In this document: positions 17,006-25,601 of the stretch, piece after piece
Layout: each line of letters starts with the position of its first letter
Numbering within the stretch: position 1 is the stretch's first letter
Assembly: GCA_010365215.1 (NCBI GenBank)
Contig: JAAFGT010000003.1
Coordinates: 1-64,000, forward strand
From: Acidipila sp.
GTDB lineage: Bacteria > Acidobacteriota > Terriglobia > Acidiferrales > UBA7541
Reading direction: 5' to 3'
DNA length: 64,000 nucleotides
The notes under the pieces: model-generated
Told to the model about the DNA's origin: nothing
Database searches by the model: none
The model's input: only the letters and a program-made list of their open reading frames with translations
Position numbers and translations under genes: made by a program

Positions 17006-17689
17006 TTGAGAACCCCCTCCGATCGCACGGTGCGCGATGAATGGTCGGCTTGTCTCACCACGGATAAAGAACAGGCATTTCGCGCGGCGGAAGCGCGCCT
17101 CGAAGTCAGTTACCTGATGCTCAGCGTGACCCTGGACGAAGCTCTGGGCCTGCGACGCCAGCAAGAGCTTGCCCGCGCGCGTGCGGGAACGCCCATGTGC
17201 GGCGCGCTGATCGAGAAGCTGGCGGTGCGGCTTCTAGAGGCCAGCAGGGCACTGGAATTGCACGCCAGGCATTACGGAACCCATCCCGTTGTGGCCCCGC
17301 TCGACCCGGACACTTTCCGCCGGCTGGAGTCCAAGCGGGCGGCGGCATGGAACGCGCTGTTGCACGGCGTGCTGTTCGCAGGGCGTGCGCGCTGGTTCCA
17401 TAAACTGGAAACCGTGCAGGGAATCGTTCAGGACTCGTGCGACGAGTTCTGCGCTGCAGCCACGGAATTGAACGCGGGAACCACCGTTGACCCCGCCGGG
17501 GAATGGGCGGCGCTCGAAGCGATACACGACGATATGAATACCTGCCTGCGCGAGATGGTGGTCATGATCAGGTGTTTTCTGCGGGCCCTGCCCGCAGAAG
17601 AGCTGCCCCGCTTCCGGCAGCTTCTCGAGGCGGTCGGCGAAACCGAGTCCCCGGCAAAGCCTGTGATACTCGCACGCGCCACGGGTTGA
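17006..17689 (+). CDS. Conserved-looking protein of unknown function
   Basis: 227 residues from a TTG start, chosen because TGGGAG lies about 9 nt upstream; GTG 17030 is an alternative. No family was recognised. The protein is predicted to be mostly helical, soluble and without a signal peptide. It has scattered Cys residues (near 16, 65, 154, 158, 187 and 194) that do not form a zinc-binding pattern. It stands alone between a divergent cytochrome c gene and the sigma-factor operon 121 nt downstream. Codon use is like the neighbours and the frame is open throughout. Confidence 0.65.
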   Translation: MRTPSDRTVRDEWSACLTTDKEQAFRAAEARLEVSYLMLSVTLDEALGLRRQQELARARAGTPMCGALIEKLAVRLLEASRALELHARHYGTHPVVAPLDPDTFRRLESKRAAAWNALLHGVLFAGRARWFHKLETVQGIVQDSCDEFCAAATELNAGTTVDPAGEWAALEAIHDDMNTCLREMVVMIRCFLRALPAEELPRFRQLLEAVGETESPAKPVILARATG

Positions 17690-17810
17690 GTGCTTCATTG
17701 GAACCGGTAGCGCTCGAAATTCATCGAAAACCTGGGAGTTCCGGCAAACCCGGAACAAGTTTCCATCCCGGAAACACTAGGACAACTTAGAGGAGAGGGG
17801 ACGCATCCCA

Positions 17811-18593
17811 TTGCCTGGATGCGTTTTGACTGTCGCTGTGGCCCGACCAAAACGATCCGACGAAACGGAGATGCCGGAAGCGGAAGCTCTCCGGCGCGCT
17901 CAACAGGGTGACGCCGAGGCTTTCGAGCGGCTCTACCGCTTGCACAGCCGGCGGGTTTATTCGGTTGTGCTGCGAATGGTGGGAAATACAGCGGAAGCAG
18001 AAGACCTCACCCAGGAAGCCTTCTTGCAGTTATTCCGCAAAATTCACACCTTCCGTGGCGACTCGGCATTTTCGACTTGGTTGCACCGGCTCGCGGTAAA
18101 CGTCGTTCTAATGAAGCTGCGAAAGAAAGTTCTGCCCATGACCTCGCTCGACGAGACCATGGAGCCGGACGACGAGAACAGCGCACCGAAAACGGAGATT
18201 GGCGCGGTGGATAAAACCCTGGCGGGCTCCATCGATCGCGTGAACCTGGAGCGCGCCGTGGATCAGTTGCCGCCGGGTTATCGCTCGGTGTTTCTGCTGC
18301 ACGACGTGCAGGGGTTCGAGCACAACGAAATTGCCAATTTGATGGAATGTTCGATTGGCAATTCCAAGTCTCAGCTGCACAAGGCGCGGACCCGTTTGCG
18401 GGAGATCCTCCACGATATTGTGCGGGAACAGGCGCGGCAGACGCGTATGGACGAACGCGACGCGCCCGTGGATCATGGACTGGCGAATCACGAGTCAGGG
18501 AATCATCAACAGGTGGACGATATAGGTTCACAAAAATTTGCTCAGAAAGTTATTCAGAAAGCTGACCGGAAGGCCGATCAGGAGCGGGAGTAG
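17811..18593 (+). CDS. ECF RNA polymerase sigma factor (RpoE-like), left unit
   Basis: 260 residues from TTG 17811, with AGGAGAGGGG ending 10 nt upstream; ATG 17871 (MPEAEALRR) is the alternative and fits the usual sigma start better. Region 2 covers about 27-95 (DAEAFERLYRLHSRRVYSVV, NTAEAEDLTQEAFLQLFRKI, FSTWLHRLAVNVVLMKLRKK) and region 4 about 140-195 (QLPPGYRSVFLLHDVQGFEH, IANLMECSIGNSKSQLHKAR). The last 60 residues are charged and unconserved. It directs RNA polymerase to a stress regulon, probably including this operon. The downstream gene, 6 nt away, encodes its zinc-type anti-sigma factor. Residue numbers are approximate. Confidence 0.93.
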   Translation: MPGCVLTVAVARPKRSDETEMPEAEALRRAQQGDAEAFERLYRLHSRRVYSVVLRMVGNTAEAEDLTQEAFLQLFRKIHTFRGDSAFSTWLHRLAVNVVLMKLRKKVLPMTSLDETMEPDDENSAPKTEIGAVDKTLAGSIDRVNLERAVDQLPPGYRSVFLLHDVQGFEHNEIANLMECSIGNSKSQLHKARTRLREILHDIVREQARQTRMDERDAPVDHGLANHESGNHQQVDDIGSQKFAQKVIQKADRKADQERE

Positions 18594-18599
18594 AGAATC

Positions 18600-19283
18600 A
18601 TGCAATGCCAACAATTCATGGAGGGTGCTGCCGACTGGATGGAGGGACACTGGTCCTCCGAGGCGCAAGCGCACCGCTCCGCCTGCGCGCAGTGCGGCGC
18701 GCTGCTAGCCGACCTGGAAGCCATTCAGCATGCCGCGCCGCTGCTGGCCGAGCCGTTCGCCGAGCCCCCGGAGCGGGTGTGGCTGTCGGTGCGCGCACAA
18801 CTTCAGGCGGAAGGTATTTTGCGCACGCAGCGCAGCTGGCTCGATAGGCTGAAGGATTCGTTTACGCTGGCTCCGCGACCCGTAATGGCGGGGGCCTATG
18901 CGGCGCTGTTCGCGGCCGGAGTAGCGCTGTTTTTCGCTACCTCCCATCACCCTTCCAATAACCCGCTTGCGCAACTCGCGACGCGCAATTCCGCATCACC
19001 GCTGGCCTCCACGCCAACCGCCGCGCCGCCCGACAGCGTCTATTCCGCGCAATTGGCTAACGTGGAGCTGAACACCATGGGCTCGGTGCGCGCCCAGGAT
19101 CCGGCGATTGCCGATTCGTACCGCCAGAATCTGGCTATCGTTGACAATTTTATTGCCGTATGTGAAAAAAGGGTTCAACAAGATCCACAAAATAGCGTGG
19201 CGCGCGAGTACCTGCTTAACGCCTACCAGCAGAAAGCGGACTTGCTTGCGGCTATGGTGGATCGGGGCACCCTGGGAGATTGA
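18600..19283 (+). CDS. Membrane anti-sigma factor with zinc-binding motif
   Basis: 227 residues. The N-terminus carries the zinc anti-sigma (ZAS) pattern H25-x3-C29-x2-C32 with an early Cys3, in HRSACAQCGALLADL. A single membrane segment follows at about 93-115 (AGAYAALFAAGVALFFA), and about 110 residues lie outside, ending in a helical region (NVELNTMGSVRAQDPAIADSYRQ...). The cytoplasmic part should hold the sigma factor from the preceding gene inactive until an envelope signal arrives. It is placed 6 nt after the sigma gene and 4 nt before the DUF4097 gene, so all three are probably one transcript. Confidence 0.88.
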   Translation: MQCQQFMEGAADWMEGHWSSEAQAHRSACAQCGALLADLEAIQHAAPLLAEPFAEPPERVWLSVRAQLQAEGILRTQRSWLDRLKDSFTLAPRPVMAGAYAALFAAGVALFFATSHHPSNNPLAQLATRNSASPLASTPTAAPPDSVYSAQLANVELNTMGSVRAQDPAIADSYRQNLAIVDNFIAVCEKRVQQDPQNSVAREYLLNAYQQKADLLAAMVDRGTLGD

Positions 19284-19287
19284 TGTA

Positions 19288-20232
19288 ATGAAGCAGCCCG
19301 TGCCAGAAAGATCAGAAAATACGCTCCCCGTCGCTGCCGAGTTTCGCGTGCGCCCGTTTCGCGTACGCTCGACCCGCGCGCGCTCGAGGTCCGTGCGCCT
19401 CGCCTCCCTGCTCACCATGAGCATCGTGGCGGCGGCTCCGGCGTTCGCGCATCGTCTGGAAAAAACGTTTACCGTGACCGGCCGGCCGATGGTCACCGTG
19501 CGCAATGCCCAGGGCAAGATCCATGTGAGCTCCTGGAAGCGCAACGAAGTCTCCATCGTCGCGGAGCACACCAGCAATCGTGTAGAAGTGGACGCCGTAC
19601 AGCGCGGCAGCCAGATTGAATTGCTTACCCACGTGCTGGAAGAGAATGTAAGCCCCGCCGAGCTTACCGCCGACTACCAGATTTCCGTGCCGGAAGAAAG
19701 CGAGCTGCAGATTAAAAATGACGGCGGCAACGTCTACGTCGAGCGCGTTTACGGCGACATCACCATCGATACCGTGGCCGCCACGGTCGAAGTGCAGGAA
19801 ATCTCCGGGTATCTGGCGGTGCGTACGGTCGGCGGATCATTCCTGTGCCGGCATTGCGCCGGTCACATCGATTTCAACTCCATTAGCGGCAGCGCACAGC
19901 TGCTGCAACCGATGAGCTCAAATGTCCGCGCGCAGACCAACTCCGGCGACTTGCTGTTTGACGGTGAATTCATGCGCGGCGGAATGTACTCCTTGAAGAA
20001 CATGAGCGGAGTGATCGAAGTGCGCTTCTCCGATAACGACTCGCTGAACCTGACCGCCACCTCGGTAAACGGCAAAGTAGAAAATCAGGCCAACCTGAAA
20101 CCGGAAACACATCGCGCGCTGCGCCTTCCCGGGAAGTTTGCCAACAGCCTCACCGGCACGCTCAATGAAGGGCTGGCGCGCATAGAACTGACTTCCTTCA
20201 ATGGTACAATCCGCATTCGCAAGCGGGAGTAA
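19288..20232 (+). CDS. Exported DUF4097-type beta-repeat protein (left unit)
   Basis: 314 residues from ATG 19288, 4 nt after the anti-sigma stop with GGGAG upstream. A basic N-terminal stretch and hydrophobic run (about 32-50, ending AAAPAFAHR) form a long signal peptide. The mature part is a ladder of short beta repeats with NxxG/SG turns (VRNAQGKIHVSSW, KNDGGNVYVERVYGDITID, TVGGSFLCRHCAGHIDFNSISG, TNSGDLLFDG, SVNGKVENQ, SFNGTIRI), the pattern of DUF4097 adhesin-like or LiaF-like domains. A CRHC pair in one rung could form a disulfide or bind metal. Its genetic coupling to a sigma/anti-sigma pair suggests it is either sensor or output of that circuit; which one cannot be told from sequence. 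Confidence 0.85.
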   Translation: MKQPVPERSENTLPVAAEFRVRPFRVRSTRARSRSVRLASLLTMSIVAAAPAFAHRLEKTFTVTGRPMVTVRNAQGKIHVSSWKRNEVSIVAEHTSNRVEVDAVQRGSQIELLTHVLEENVSPAELTADYQISVPEESELQIKNDGGNVYVERVYGDITIDTVAATVEVQEISGYLAVRTVGGSFLCRHCAGHIDFNSISGSAQLLQPMSSNVRAQTNSGDLLFDGEFMRGGMYSLKNMSGVIEVRFSDNDSLNLTATSVNGKVENQANLKPETHRALRLPGKFANSLTGTLNEGLARIELTSFNGTIRIRKRE

Positions 20233-20270
20233 TCCTTTAATCCCCCGCTCCGTCTGGGTGTCTCCGGATC

Positions 20271-20822
20271 ATGCCAAGTACAAGTGACTCGCGCCGCACG
20301 CGACTGGTCTGCCTGGCCGGCTTTATGGGCAGCGGCAAGAGCACCATCGGCCAGTTGCTGGCCCGCCAGGCCGGGCACCGCTTCATCGATCTGGACACGC
20401 GCATTGAGGAGCGTTCCGGCCTCAGCATTCGCGAATTTTTCGAGCGCCAGGGCGAAGCGCGCTTTCGCGAGCTCGAGCATGAAACACTGCTGCTCATCCT
20501 GGGAGAGATTGCCGAGAAAGGCCAGCCGGCGGTGCTGGCGCTGGGCGGCGGCACCTACGCCCGGCCCGGCAACCAAGCCGCCCTGCGCGAACAGGGCGCC
20601 GCGGTGGTCTGGCTGGATTGTCCCGTCGATGAACTTTTCGCACGCTGCGCCACCATCACCAACCGTCCGCTGTTCCGAGACGAAGCCAGCTTTCGAGAGC
20701 TTTTTCTTCAGCGCCTTCCTTCTTACCAGATGGCCGAACATCGCGTGGAAAGCACCGGCGATCCGCGCAACGTAGTGTCCCAGATCCTGAGTTTGCAGCT
20801 ATTCGAAAGGGTGAGTGCATGA
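20271..20822 (+). CDS. aroK: Shikimate kinase
   Basis: 183 residues, usual length. P-loop GFMGSGKST near 17-25, then FIDLDTRIEERSGLSIREFF (the shikimate-binding Asp and the DxD), GEARFRELE (substrate Arg), the LALGGGTYARPGN loop, and the lid Arg in NRPLFRD. It phosphorylates shikimate at O3 in the chorismate pathway in the cytoplasm. It follows the DUF4097 gene by 38 nt on the same strand and overlaps the next gene by 4 nt (ATGA), so it may be cotranscribed with the sigma operon even though its role is metabolic. Confidence 0.96.
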   Translation: MPSTSDSRRTRLVCLAGFMGSGKSTIGQLLARQAGHRFIDLDTRIEERSGLSIREFFERQGEARFRELEHETLLLILGEIAEKGQPAVLALGGGTYARPGNQAALREQGAAVVWLDCPVDELFARCATITNRPLFRDEASFRELFLQRLPSYQMAEHRVESTGDPRNVVSQILSLQLFERVSA

Positions 20823-21565
20823 AGCGAATAGGAATTTTTGCGGTCCTGGCTGGATTTTTCTTTATCACCGGGCCAGTGCCCGGCCATGCCCAGGACAAAC
20901 CCGCTAAAGAAAAAACAAAGAAATCCGCAAAACCGTCGGCAAGCTCCGCGCCCGTGTTCGTTGATGAAAAGGGCCGCTTCAAGGTGATGGCCGACGGGCA
21001 GCTCGTGGCTACCGAAGAATTTCAGATCTCCGGGAACGGCGGGGAGTGGCACGCCCGCGGAAATTCCGAGGTTCCTGCATCGGCGGCGGGTAGCACATCA
21101 AAAGTGAGTGGAAAGCTCGACCTCACCGGCGACGGCAGGCCGGTGCGTTACGAGTGGAGCGCGTCTTCACCGAAGAAGGCCTCGGCGGTAATCGAATTCA
21201 GCGGCGGCACGGCCAAGATGGAGCTGCGCATGGACAACGCCGCGCCGTTCAATCAGGATTTTACATTCGACTCCGCGCGCGTGGTGATCCTGGATAACAA
21301 TCTTTATCACCACTACGCCATCCTGGCTCGCCTGTACGACTGGAAAGCCAAAGGGCCGCAATCGTTTACAGTTTTCATTCCTCAAGATACGACTCCGGGC
21401 ATCGTGTTGGTTGAATATGGCGGTGCCAAGGTGGTCGAAGGGGTACAGCTGGAGATGCTGCGGGTGCGCAGCGCGGACAACGAAATCGAGCTCTACTGTG
21501 ACAGCTCCGCGAAACTGCTGAGAATTTCCGTGCCTTCCTCGAAAGTAGAGATTATCCGCGAGTAG
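20819..21565 (+). CDS. Exported protein of unknown function after aroK
   Basis: 248 residues. The signal peptide is clear (MKRIGIFAVLAGFFFITG, cleavage near GHAQ), followed by a Lys/Ser-rich linker. The mature part is mainly beta: VFVDEKGRFKVMADGQLVATEEFQI, a middle region (GKLDLTGDGRPVRYEWS), then NNLYHHYAILARLYDW and a C-terminal EIELYCDSSAKLLRISVPSS. No family was recognised with confidence; the repeated long strands suggest a periplasmic beta-sandwich or lipid-binding type fold. The start overlaps the aroK stop (ATGA). It is the last gene of the rightward unit and meets the PDZ gene of the leftward unit 51 nt away. Confidence 0.8.
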   Translation: MKRIGIFAVLAGFFFITGPVPGHAQDKPAKEKTKKSAKPSASSAPVFVDEKGRFKVMADGQLVATEEFQISGNGGEWHARGNSEVPASAAGSTSKVSGKLDLTGDGRPVRYEWSASSPKKASAVIEFSGGTAKMELRMDNAAPFNQDFTFDSARVVILDNNLYHHYAILARLYDWKAKGPQSFTVFIPQDTTPGIVLVEYGGAKVVEGVQLEMLRVRSADNEIELYCDSSAKLLRISVPSSKVEIIRE

Positions 21566-21616
21566 TGGTTTCCCCCGGGGGAGCGCCGGGGCATTAATTG
21601 TCTCGAGTCTATTGCC

Positions 21617-22738
21617 CTAGACCGCCACGCGACGCGCCGTGCGGGGATCTGCGGGCGGAACGACCGGCTCAATCGTAACCGGCAGCGTCATTTGGGTTCC
21701 CTTCCGAAGAATAACCACGTCTACCGTTTTGCTTTCACGCTTGCCACGCAGCCCGGTGCGCAGACCGGTGCGCAGGTCGCTCGAATTTCCCACCCGTTCG
21801 CCGGACAGCTTGATGATTACGTCGCCCGCCTTGAGTCCGGCTTTCTCCGCTGCCGAACCACTGCGCACCTCGCGGATCAGCACGCCTTCCCCTTCCGGCG
21901 CGCCAAAATATTTGCCCAACTCGCCGCTAAGATCTTGGGCGTCTATCCCCAGGCGAGGAGTGCCTGGAGCGAAAATCTCGCCCATCGAAGGAAACGACGG
22001 CATGATGGGCATCGATGGCATATCCGGCATCGCCGGCATCACCATGTGCATCTCGCCATCGGGCCACGCAAAATGCCCGCCCGAATGGCTGTTTACGTGT
22101 CGCGAGGTCAGCGCGGCAGAAATTGTCTGCGCACGGCCGTCGCGCCAGATGGTGAATGCAACAGTACGGCCTGGCGGCGTCTCATGCACCAGCCTGCGAA
22201 ACTGCGCGGCCCCTTCAATGCGCAGACCGGCCAGCTCGGTAATCACGTCCCCCGATTTCAGGCCAGCCTTGGCCGCCGGTGAATCCGCTTCGACGTTACT
22301 GATCAGCACGCCCCGCTCGGCGGGCAGCTTTAGCTCTTTCACTTTTTCCGGGGTCACCTCAGCGACGCTTACGCCCAACCAGCCATGGTCTTCGCTCACG
22401 GAAAACGAATAGACGTTATCGGAGGTCAGCTCTTGCGTATCCTGCGCCAGCAGTACAGGGCACACATCTTCCACGGCACTAACTGTCTCTTCCAGGTTCG
22501 CTTCGAGATTTTCGATGTCGACGACAGCGTTTTCGATGTCGATTACAGACTGGTTCTGCTCGACTTTCTGGCATTCGCTGAAGCCGCCGTGAGGGTGCGA
22601 ACGCTTTGCCGGACGCGAACGTTGCTGATTCCCCACCGCCGAGCGCCCTGCGGCGATTCGTTCTCTGCTGTCCCCGGGCAAGACCACCAGCGTAAGCAAG
22701 AGCGCGCCAGTCAGGTAATTCAGTGCATGCGTTCTCAT
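21617..22738 (-). CDS. Exported protein with two PDZ domains and Met-rich linker
   Basis: 373 residues. An N-terminal hydrophobic segment (8-21) is a signal peptide. Residues 64-92 contain two DIEN repeats and acidic helices. PDZ1 spans about 120-212 (GWLGVSV, SPAAKAGLKSGDVITELAG) and PDZ2 about 262-356 (LGIDAQDL, GSAAEKAGLKAGDVIIKLSG). No trypsin-like protease domain is present, so it is not DegP/HtrA but an adaptor-type PDZ protein. The linker at 230-252 has eight Met and several Pro, a composition seen in some copper-handling proteins. It is the last gene of the leftward sigma/anti-sigma/DUF4097 unit, 24 nt after the preceding gene. Peptide-binding grooves look intact; the partner is unknown. 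Confidence 0.9.
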   Translation of the reverse strand: MRTHALNYLTGALLLTLVVLPGDSRERIAAGRSAVGNQQRSRPAKRSHPHGGFSECQKVEQNQSVIDIENAVVDIENLEANLEETVSAVEDVCPVLLAQDTQELTSDNVYSFSVSEDHGWLGVSVAEVTPEKVKELKLPAERGVLISNVEADSPAAKAGLKSGDVITELAGLRIEGAAQFRRLVHETPPGRTVAFTIWRDGRAQTISAALTSRHVNSHSGGHFAWPDGEMHMVMPAMPDMPSMPIMPSFPSMGEIFAPGTPRLGIDAQDLSGELGKYFGAPEGEGVLIREVRSGSAAEKAGLKAGDVIIKLSGERVGNSSDLRTGLRTGLRGKRESKTVDVVILRKGTQMTLPVTIEPVVPPADPRTARRVAV

Positions 22739-22762
22739 GTCTTTCTCCTTGCAGTCATCCGG

Positions 22763-23602
22763 TTAGACGATGGGGCCAGCCATCCGTAAGCGCACCGCTC
22801 CGTTCATAGTTTGAATACGCAGCCGGCGCCCACCCGTGCCCAGGCGGCAGCGCAACTGCCGCCCTCCGGCGGAGGCGCTGCGCTCCACGGGCAGCTCAGA
22901 TGAAAAATCCCCATTCAGGCTGCGGATGTCGAGATCGGAATTGGTCTGCGCAGGGAGGGCCAGCACCACCGTGCCGTTAATCGTTTCGATGGTGGCCGGC
23001 GCATCGCCTTCCGCGAGCGTATCGCCGAGATGGCCAAGCTCCATATAGATGTTGCCGTTGGTGGAGCGCGCGTCGAAGTGGCCGGCGCCGTCGTAAAACT
23101 CGATATTCCCGTTGACCGTACGAAGCGCTCCCGCGCCTTCCACGGCGCGAACGCGCACCGTGCCGTTCACCGTGGCCACGCTTTCCAAACGCACGCGGTG
23201 CGGAACGCGCACATGGTATTCGACGCCCACGTCGACGCCTTCCCCTTCCGGGTAAATCGTGCGCACCGCAATTCCGTCCGCGCGGGCAAGCACCTCGATT
23301 TTCACGCCGGACCCTTCTGCCAGGTCGGCTGCCCTGGTCTGCAGGGCGGTGATCTGCACCTCTTCGCGTGACCAGCCTTCCACCTCGATCGATCCGTTCA
23401 CATTGGCCAGCGAGAATGTGCCGCCCCAGGCCAGCGGCAGAGTGCGCTGAAATTTCTCGGTGATTACCGCGCGGGGCGCGGGCTTCTTCTGTCCTGCGGG
23501 ACCAGGCTGGGCCAATGCGCCCAGGCCGGCAAGGCAGACCACCGCGAGAGCGCTGGCCCGCGTGAAATAGCGGACCTTCGAGCCGCTGTGCGTACAATTC
23601 AT
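22763..23602 (-). CDS. Exported DUF4097-type beta-repeat protein (right unit)
   Basis: 279 residues from ATG 23602; upstream in-frame sequence is not coding-like. The signal peptide is about 1-32 (YFTRASALAVVCLAGLGALAQ). The body is a series of short repeats with NG turns: VNGSIEVEGW, TVNGTVRVRAV, TVNGNIEFYDG, STNGNIYMELG, TINGTVVLAL, SLNGDFSSELP and TMNGAVRLRM. This is the DUF4097/adhesin-like ladder fold. It resembles the left-unit protein (19288-20232) in architecture but is clearly diverged. 56 nt separate it from the larger DUF4097-TonB fusion upstream. The role is unknown, probably at the cell envelope. Confidence 0.87.
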   Translation of the reverse strand: MNCTHSGSKVRYFTRASALAVVCLAGLGALAQPGPAGQKKPAPRAVITEKFQRTLPLAWGGTFSLANVNGSIEVEGWSREEVQITALQTRAADLAEGSGVKIEVLARADGIAVRTIYPEGEGVDVGVEYHVRVPHRVRLESVATVNGTVRVRAVEGAGALRTVNGNIEFYDGAGHFDARSTNGNIYMELGHLGDTLAEGDAPATIETINGTVVLALPAQTNSDLDIRSLNGDFSSELPVERSASAGGRQLRCRLGTGGRRLRIQTMNGAVRLRMAGPIV

Positions 23603-23658
23603 TTTGTCCTCACAGGTCGCTGCTACAGTGAGCCGGGATACGTAGCGCACGCGGATTT

Positions 23659-25566
23659 TCACGGCAAGCGGAACGTTACTGCTACCTCGCTGACCACCGG
23701 CACGCACTTGCCCTCGAGCATCGTCGGCTCGAAACGCCACTGGCGAACCGCCTCGGCAGCGGCCTGCGTGAATAATGGAGATCCAGAGAGCACTTTGACG
23801 TCCTCCACCTGGCCGCTGGCGTCGACGGCTACGCGGAGCCGGACGGTACCTTCCAGCTGCTGCCGCTTCGCCCTCTCCGGATAGACCGGCTCGACGCGGT
23901 GCGAGATTTTCTGGCGAAGTTCGTCGGCCGGCACCACGACGCGATCGCCCCATACGCCCGCTCTGTTTTCGTGGGCGTGGCGCATCTGCTCCGCCATCTC
24001 TTTGCCATGCTCCGCCATTTCGTGGGCGTGGCGTTTCAGGTCCTCGACGCTGTGCTGCATATCCATTTCCAATTCGCATTTCCGCTGCTGCATTTCAAAT
24101 TCCTGATCGATCATAACGCCCAGGTTGTCCAGCAAGTGATCGAGTCCGGAAGTTGATTTTTCAAGGTCGGCCTCGAATTTGGATTCATCGAACGAAAACG
24201 CCGGTCCGGTCGCGGTGGCCAGCCGCAGATGAATGTTGCCGTCCTCCGCTTTCAGTCGTACGCGCCGGCCGCCGCCGTTGAGTGAGGCTTCCGCGCGCAG
24301 TGCCCCGCCCCGCCCAGGCTGTCCCGAGGTCACTTTGAGGGCCAGCGCAGGATCGGCATCGATGTGGTAAGCCTCGGAATTCTCGAGTGTGGCCTCAATG
24401 ACCACCCCCAAGTCCCGGGGCATGTACACCACGATGTCGCCGTTGCCGCTCTCCAGTTCCGACCCCGCATCCACCGGCCGCGCTGGAATTTTCGCCCCGC
24501 CCGCTGTTTTCCCCTGCGCCGGAAGTGCCGGCGCAACCAGCCACGCGGTGATGGCTCCAGAAGCGGTAGAAGCTTTCACGCTACCCTGCACCTGGCTCAG
24601 AAAAATCGCTCCGGCGCCGGTCTGCAGCTCGGTGGGCCCCACCACCCGCAGAATACGGATTCCGCCGCCTCCGGTGGAGGCCTGCAGACCGCCCGAAGCT
24701 TCGCCCACGACGATGCGGCCACCGCCGGTGGAAACGTTCAAACGCGAGCCTGCTTGTTGGAGGAAAATATTTCCGCCGCCGGTCTCTAAACGCGCGGTCC
24801 CGTCGACCTCTGCTACGCGGATGTGGCCGCCACCGGTGCGCAGAACGGCGTCACCACGAATTCTTCCGGCTGAGATATGGCCGCCGCCGGTCTCCGCGGT
24901 GAGCTCGCCGGAAACGTCCTGCACGGTGATGTGGCCGCCGCCACTTTCGAGTCGCGCATCACCGCCAACCTTGCCGACGGTGATGTTTCCGCCGCCGGTT
25001 TCCAGACGCAATCGCGCATCAATACTCGCCACATCAATGGTGCCGCCCTGGGTGTTGACTTCGAGTGGAGAATTACGCGGCAAGGTCAATTCCAGGCTCA
25101 CCCACAGGCGCCCGCCATGGCGTTCGGAAATCTTGCGGCCAGACACATTGACGCCATCTCCTGCGGCCTGCGCGCTGACGGTAAAGACATTTTTTCTATC
25201 GGCCGCGCTGGAATCTCCCGCGGGACCTTCCACGCGCAAATGGTAACTGACCGCGCCGGCCGCGCCGGTGAGGATGCGCACGTCCCCCATCTCCATCTCC
25301 ACGCGCACTCTTCCAGCGTCGCGAATAGGGATTGTGCCGTTCTGCTCGCTCAGCAACTGGCGCTTCCCGACGCTGCGATCGCTCGCTTCGCCGGCGGGCC
25401 CAGACCGCGGCCCGCGACCCGCGGCGGCGGCCAGAGGAAAAAGGAAAAGCACGACAACTGCGAGAGCGCCAAAATAGTTGGCGCTCCTCACCGTTGAACT
25501 GCCGCGCAAACGCTGGCGCGAACTCGAGCGCACAGTCGAGCGCACATCGGTGTTAGTCATTTTCAT
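23659..25566 (-). CDS. DUF4097-type beta-solenoid fused to TonB C-terminal domain
   Basis: 635 residues. A hydrophobic segment (about 32-49) is a signal peptide or anchor. Residues 170-345 hold about nine near-regular rungs of roughly 17-20 residues built on xLxTGGGxIxVxxVxG, a textbook beta-solenoid signature. After further beta strands (375-450), a charged helix (480-533) is rich in His and Met (KRHAHEMAEHGKEMAEQM, then RHAHEN). The last 83 residues (553-635) are a TonB C-terminal domain: SHRVEPVYPERAKRQQLEG, VRLRVAVDASGQVEDVKVLSG, and the AVRQWRFEP signature. The architecture suggests a periplasm-spanning energy or signal coupler. It is the third gene of the right unit, 35 nt after the HEAT anti-sigma factor. 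Confidence 0.88.
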   Translation of the reverse strand: MKMTNTDVRSTVRSSSRQRLRGSSTVRSANYFGALAVVVLFLFPLAAAAGRGPRSGPAGEASDRSVGKRQLLSEQNGTIPIRDAGRVRVEMEMGDVRILTGAAGAVSYHLRVEGPAGDSSAADRKNVFTVSAQAAGDGVNVSGRKISERHGGRLWVSLELTLPRNSPLEVNTQGGTIDVASIDARLRLETGGGNITVGKVGGDARLESGGGHITVQDVSGELTAETGGGHISAGRIRGDAVLRTGGGHIRVAEVDGTARLETGGGNIFLQQAGSRLNVSTGGGRIVVGEASGGLQASTGGGGIRILRVVGPTELQTGAGAIFLSQVQGSVKASTASGAITAWLVAPALPAQGKTAGGAKIPARPVDAGSELESGNGDIVVYMPRDLGVVIEATLENSEAYHIDADPALALKVTSGQPGRGGALRAEASLNGGGRRVRLKAEDGNIHLRLATATGPAFSFDESKFEADLEKSTSGLDHLLDNLGVMIDQEFEMQQRKCELEMDMQHSVEDLKRHAHEMAEHGKEMAEQMRHAHENRAGVWGDRVVVPADELRQKISHRVEPVYPERAKRQQLEGTVRLRVAVDASGQVEDVKVLSGSPLFTQAAAEAVRQWRFEPTMLEGKCVPVVSEVAVTFRLP

Positions 25567-25601
25567 GATGGACCAAATCTTACGCGCCGCCTGGCACCGG
25601 C

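Noticed and set aside
23603-24079. N-terminal extension of the right-unit DUF4097 gene
   Set aside because: It overlaps the coding sequence of the fusion gene in another frame; the signal peptide starts at ATG 23602.
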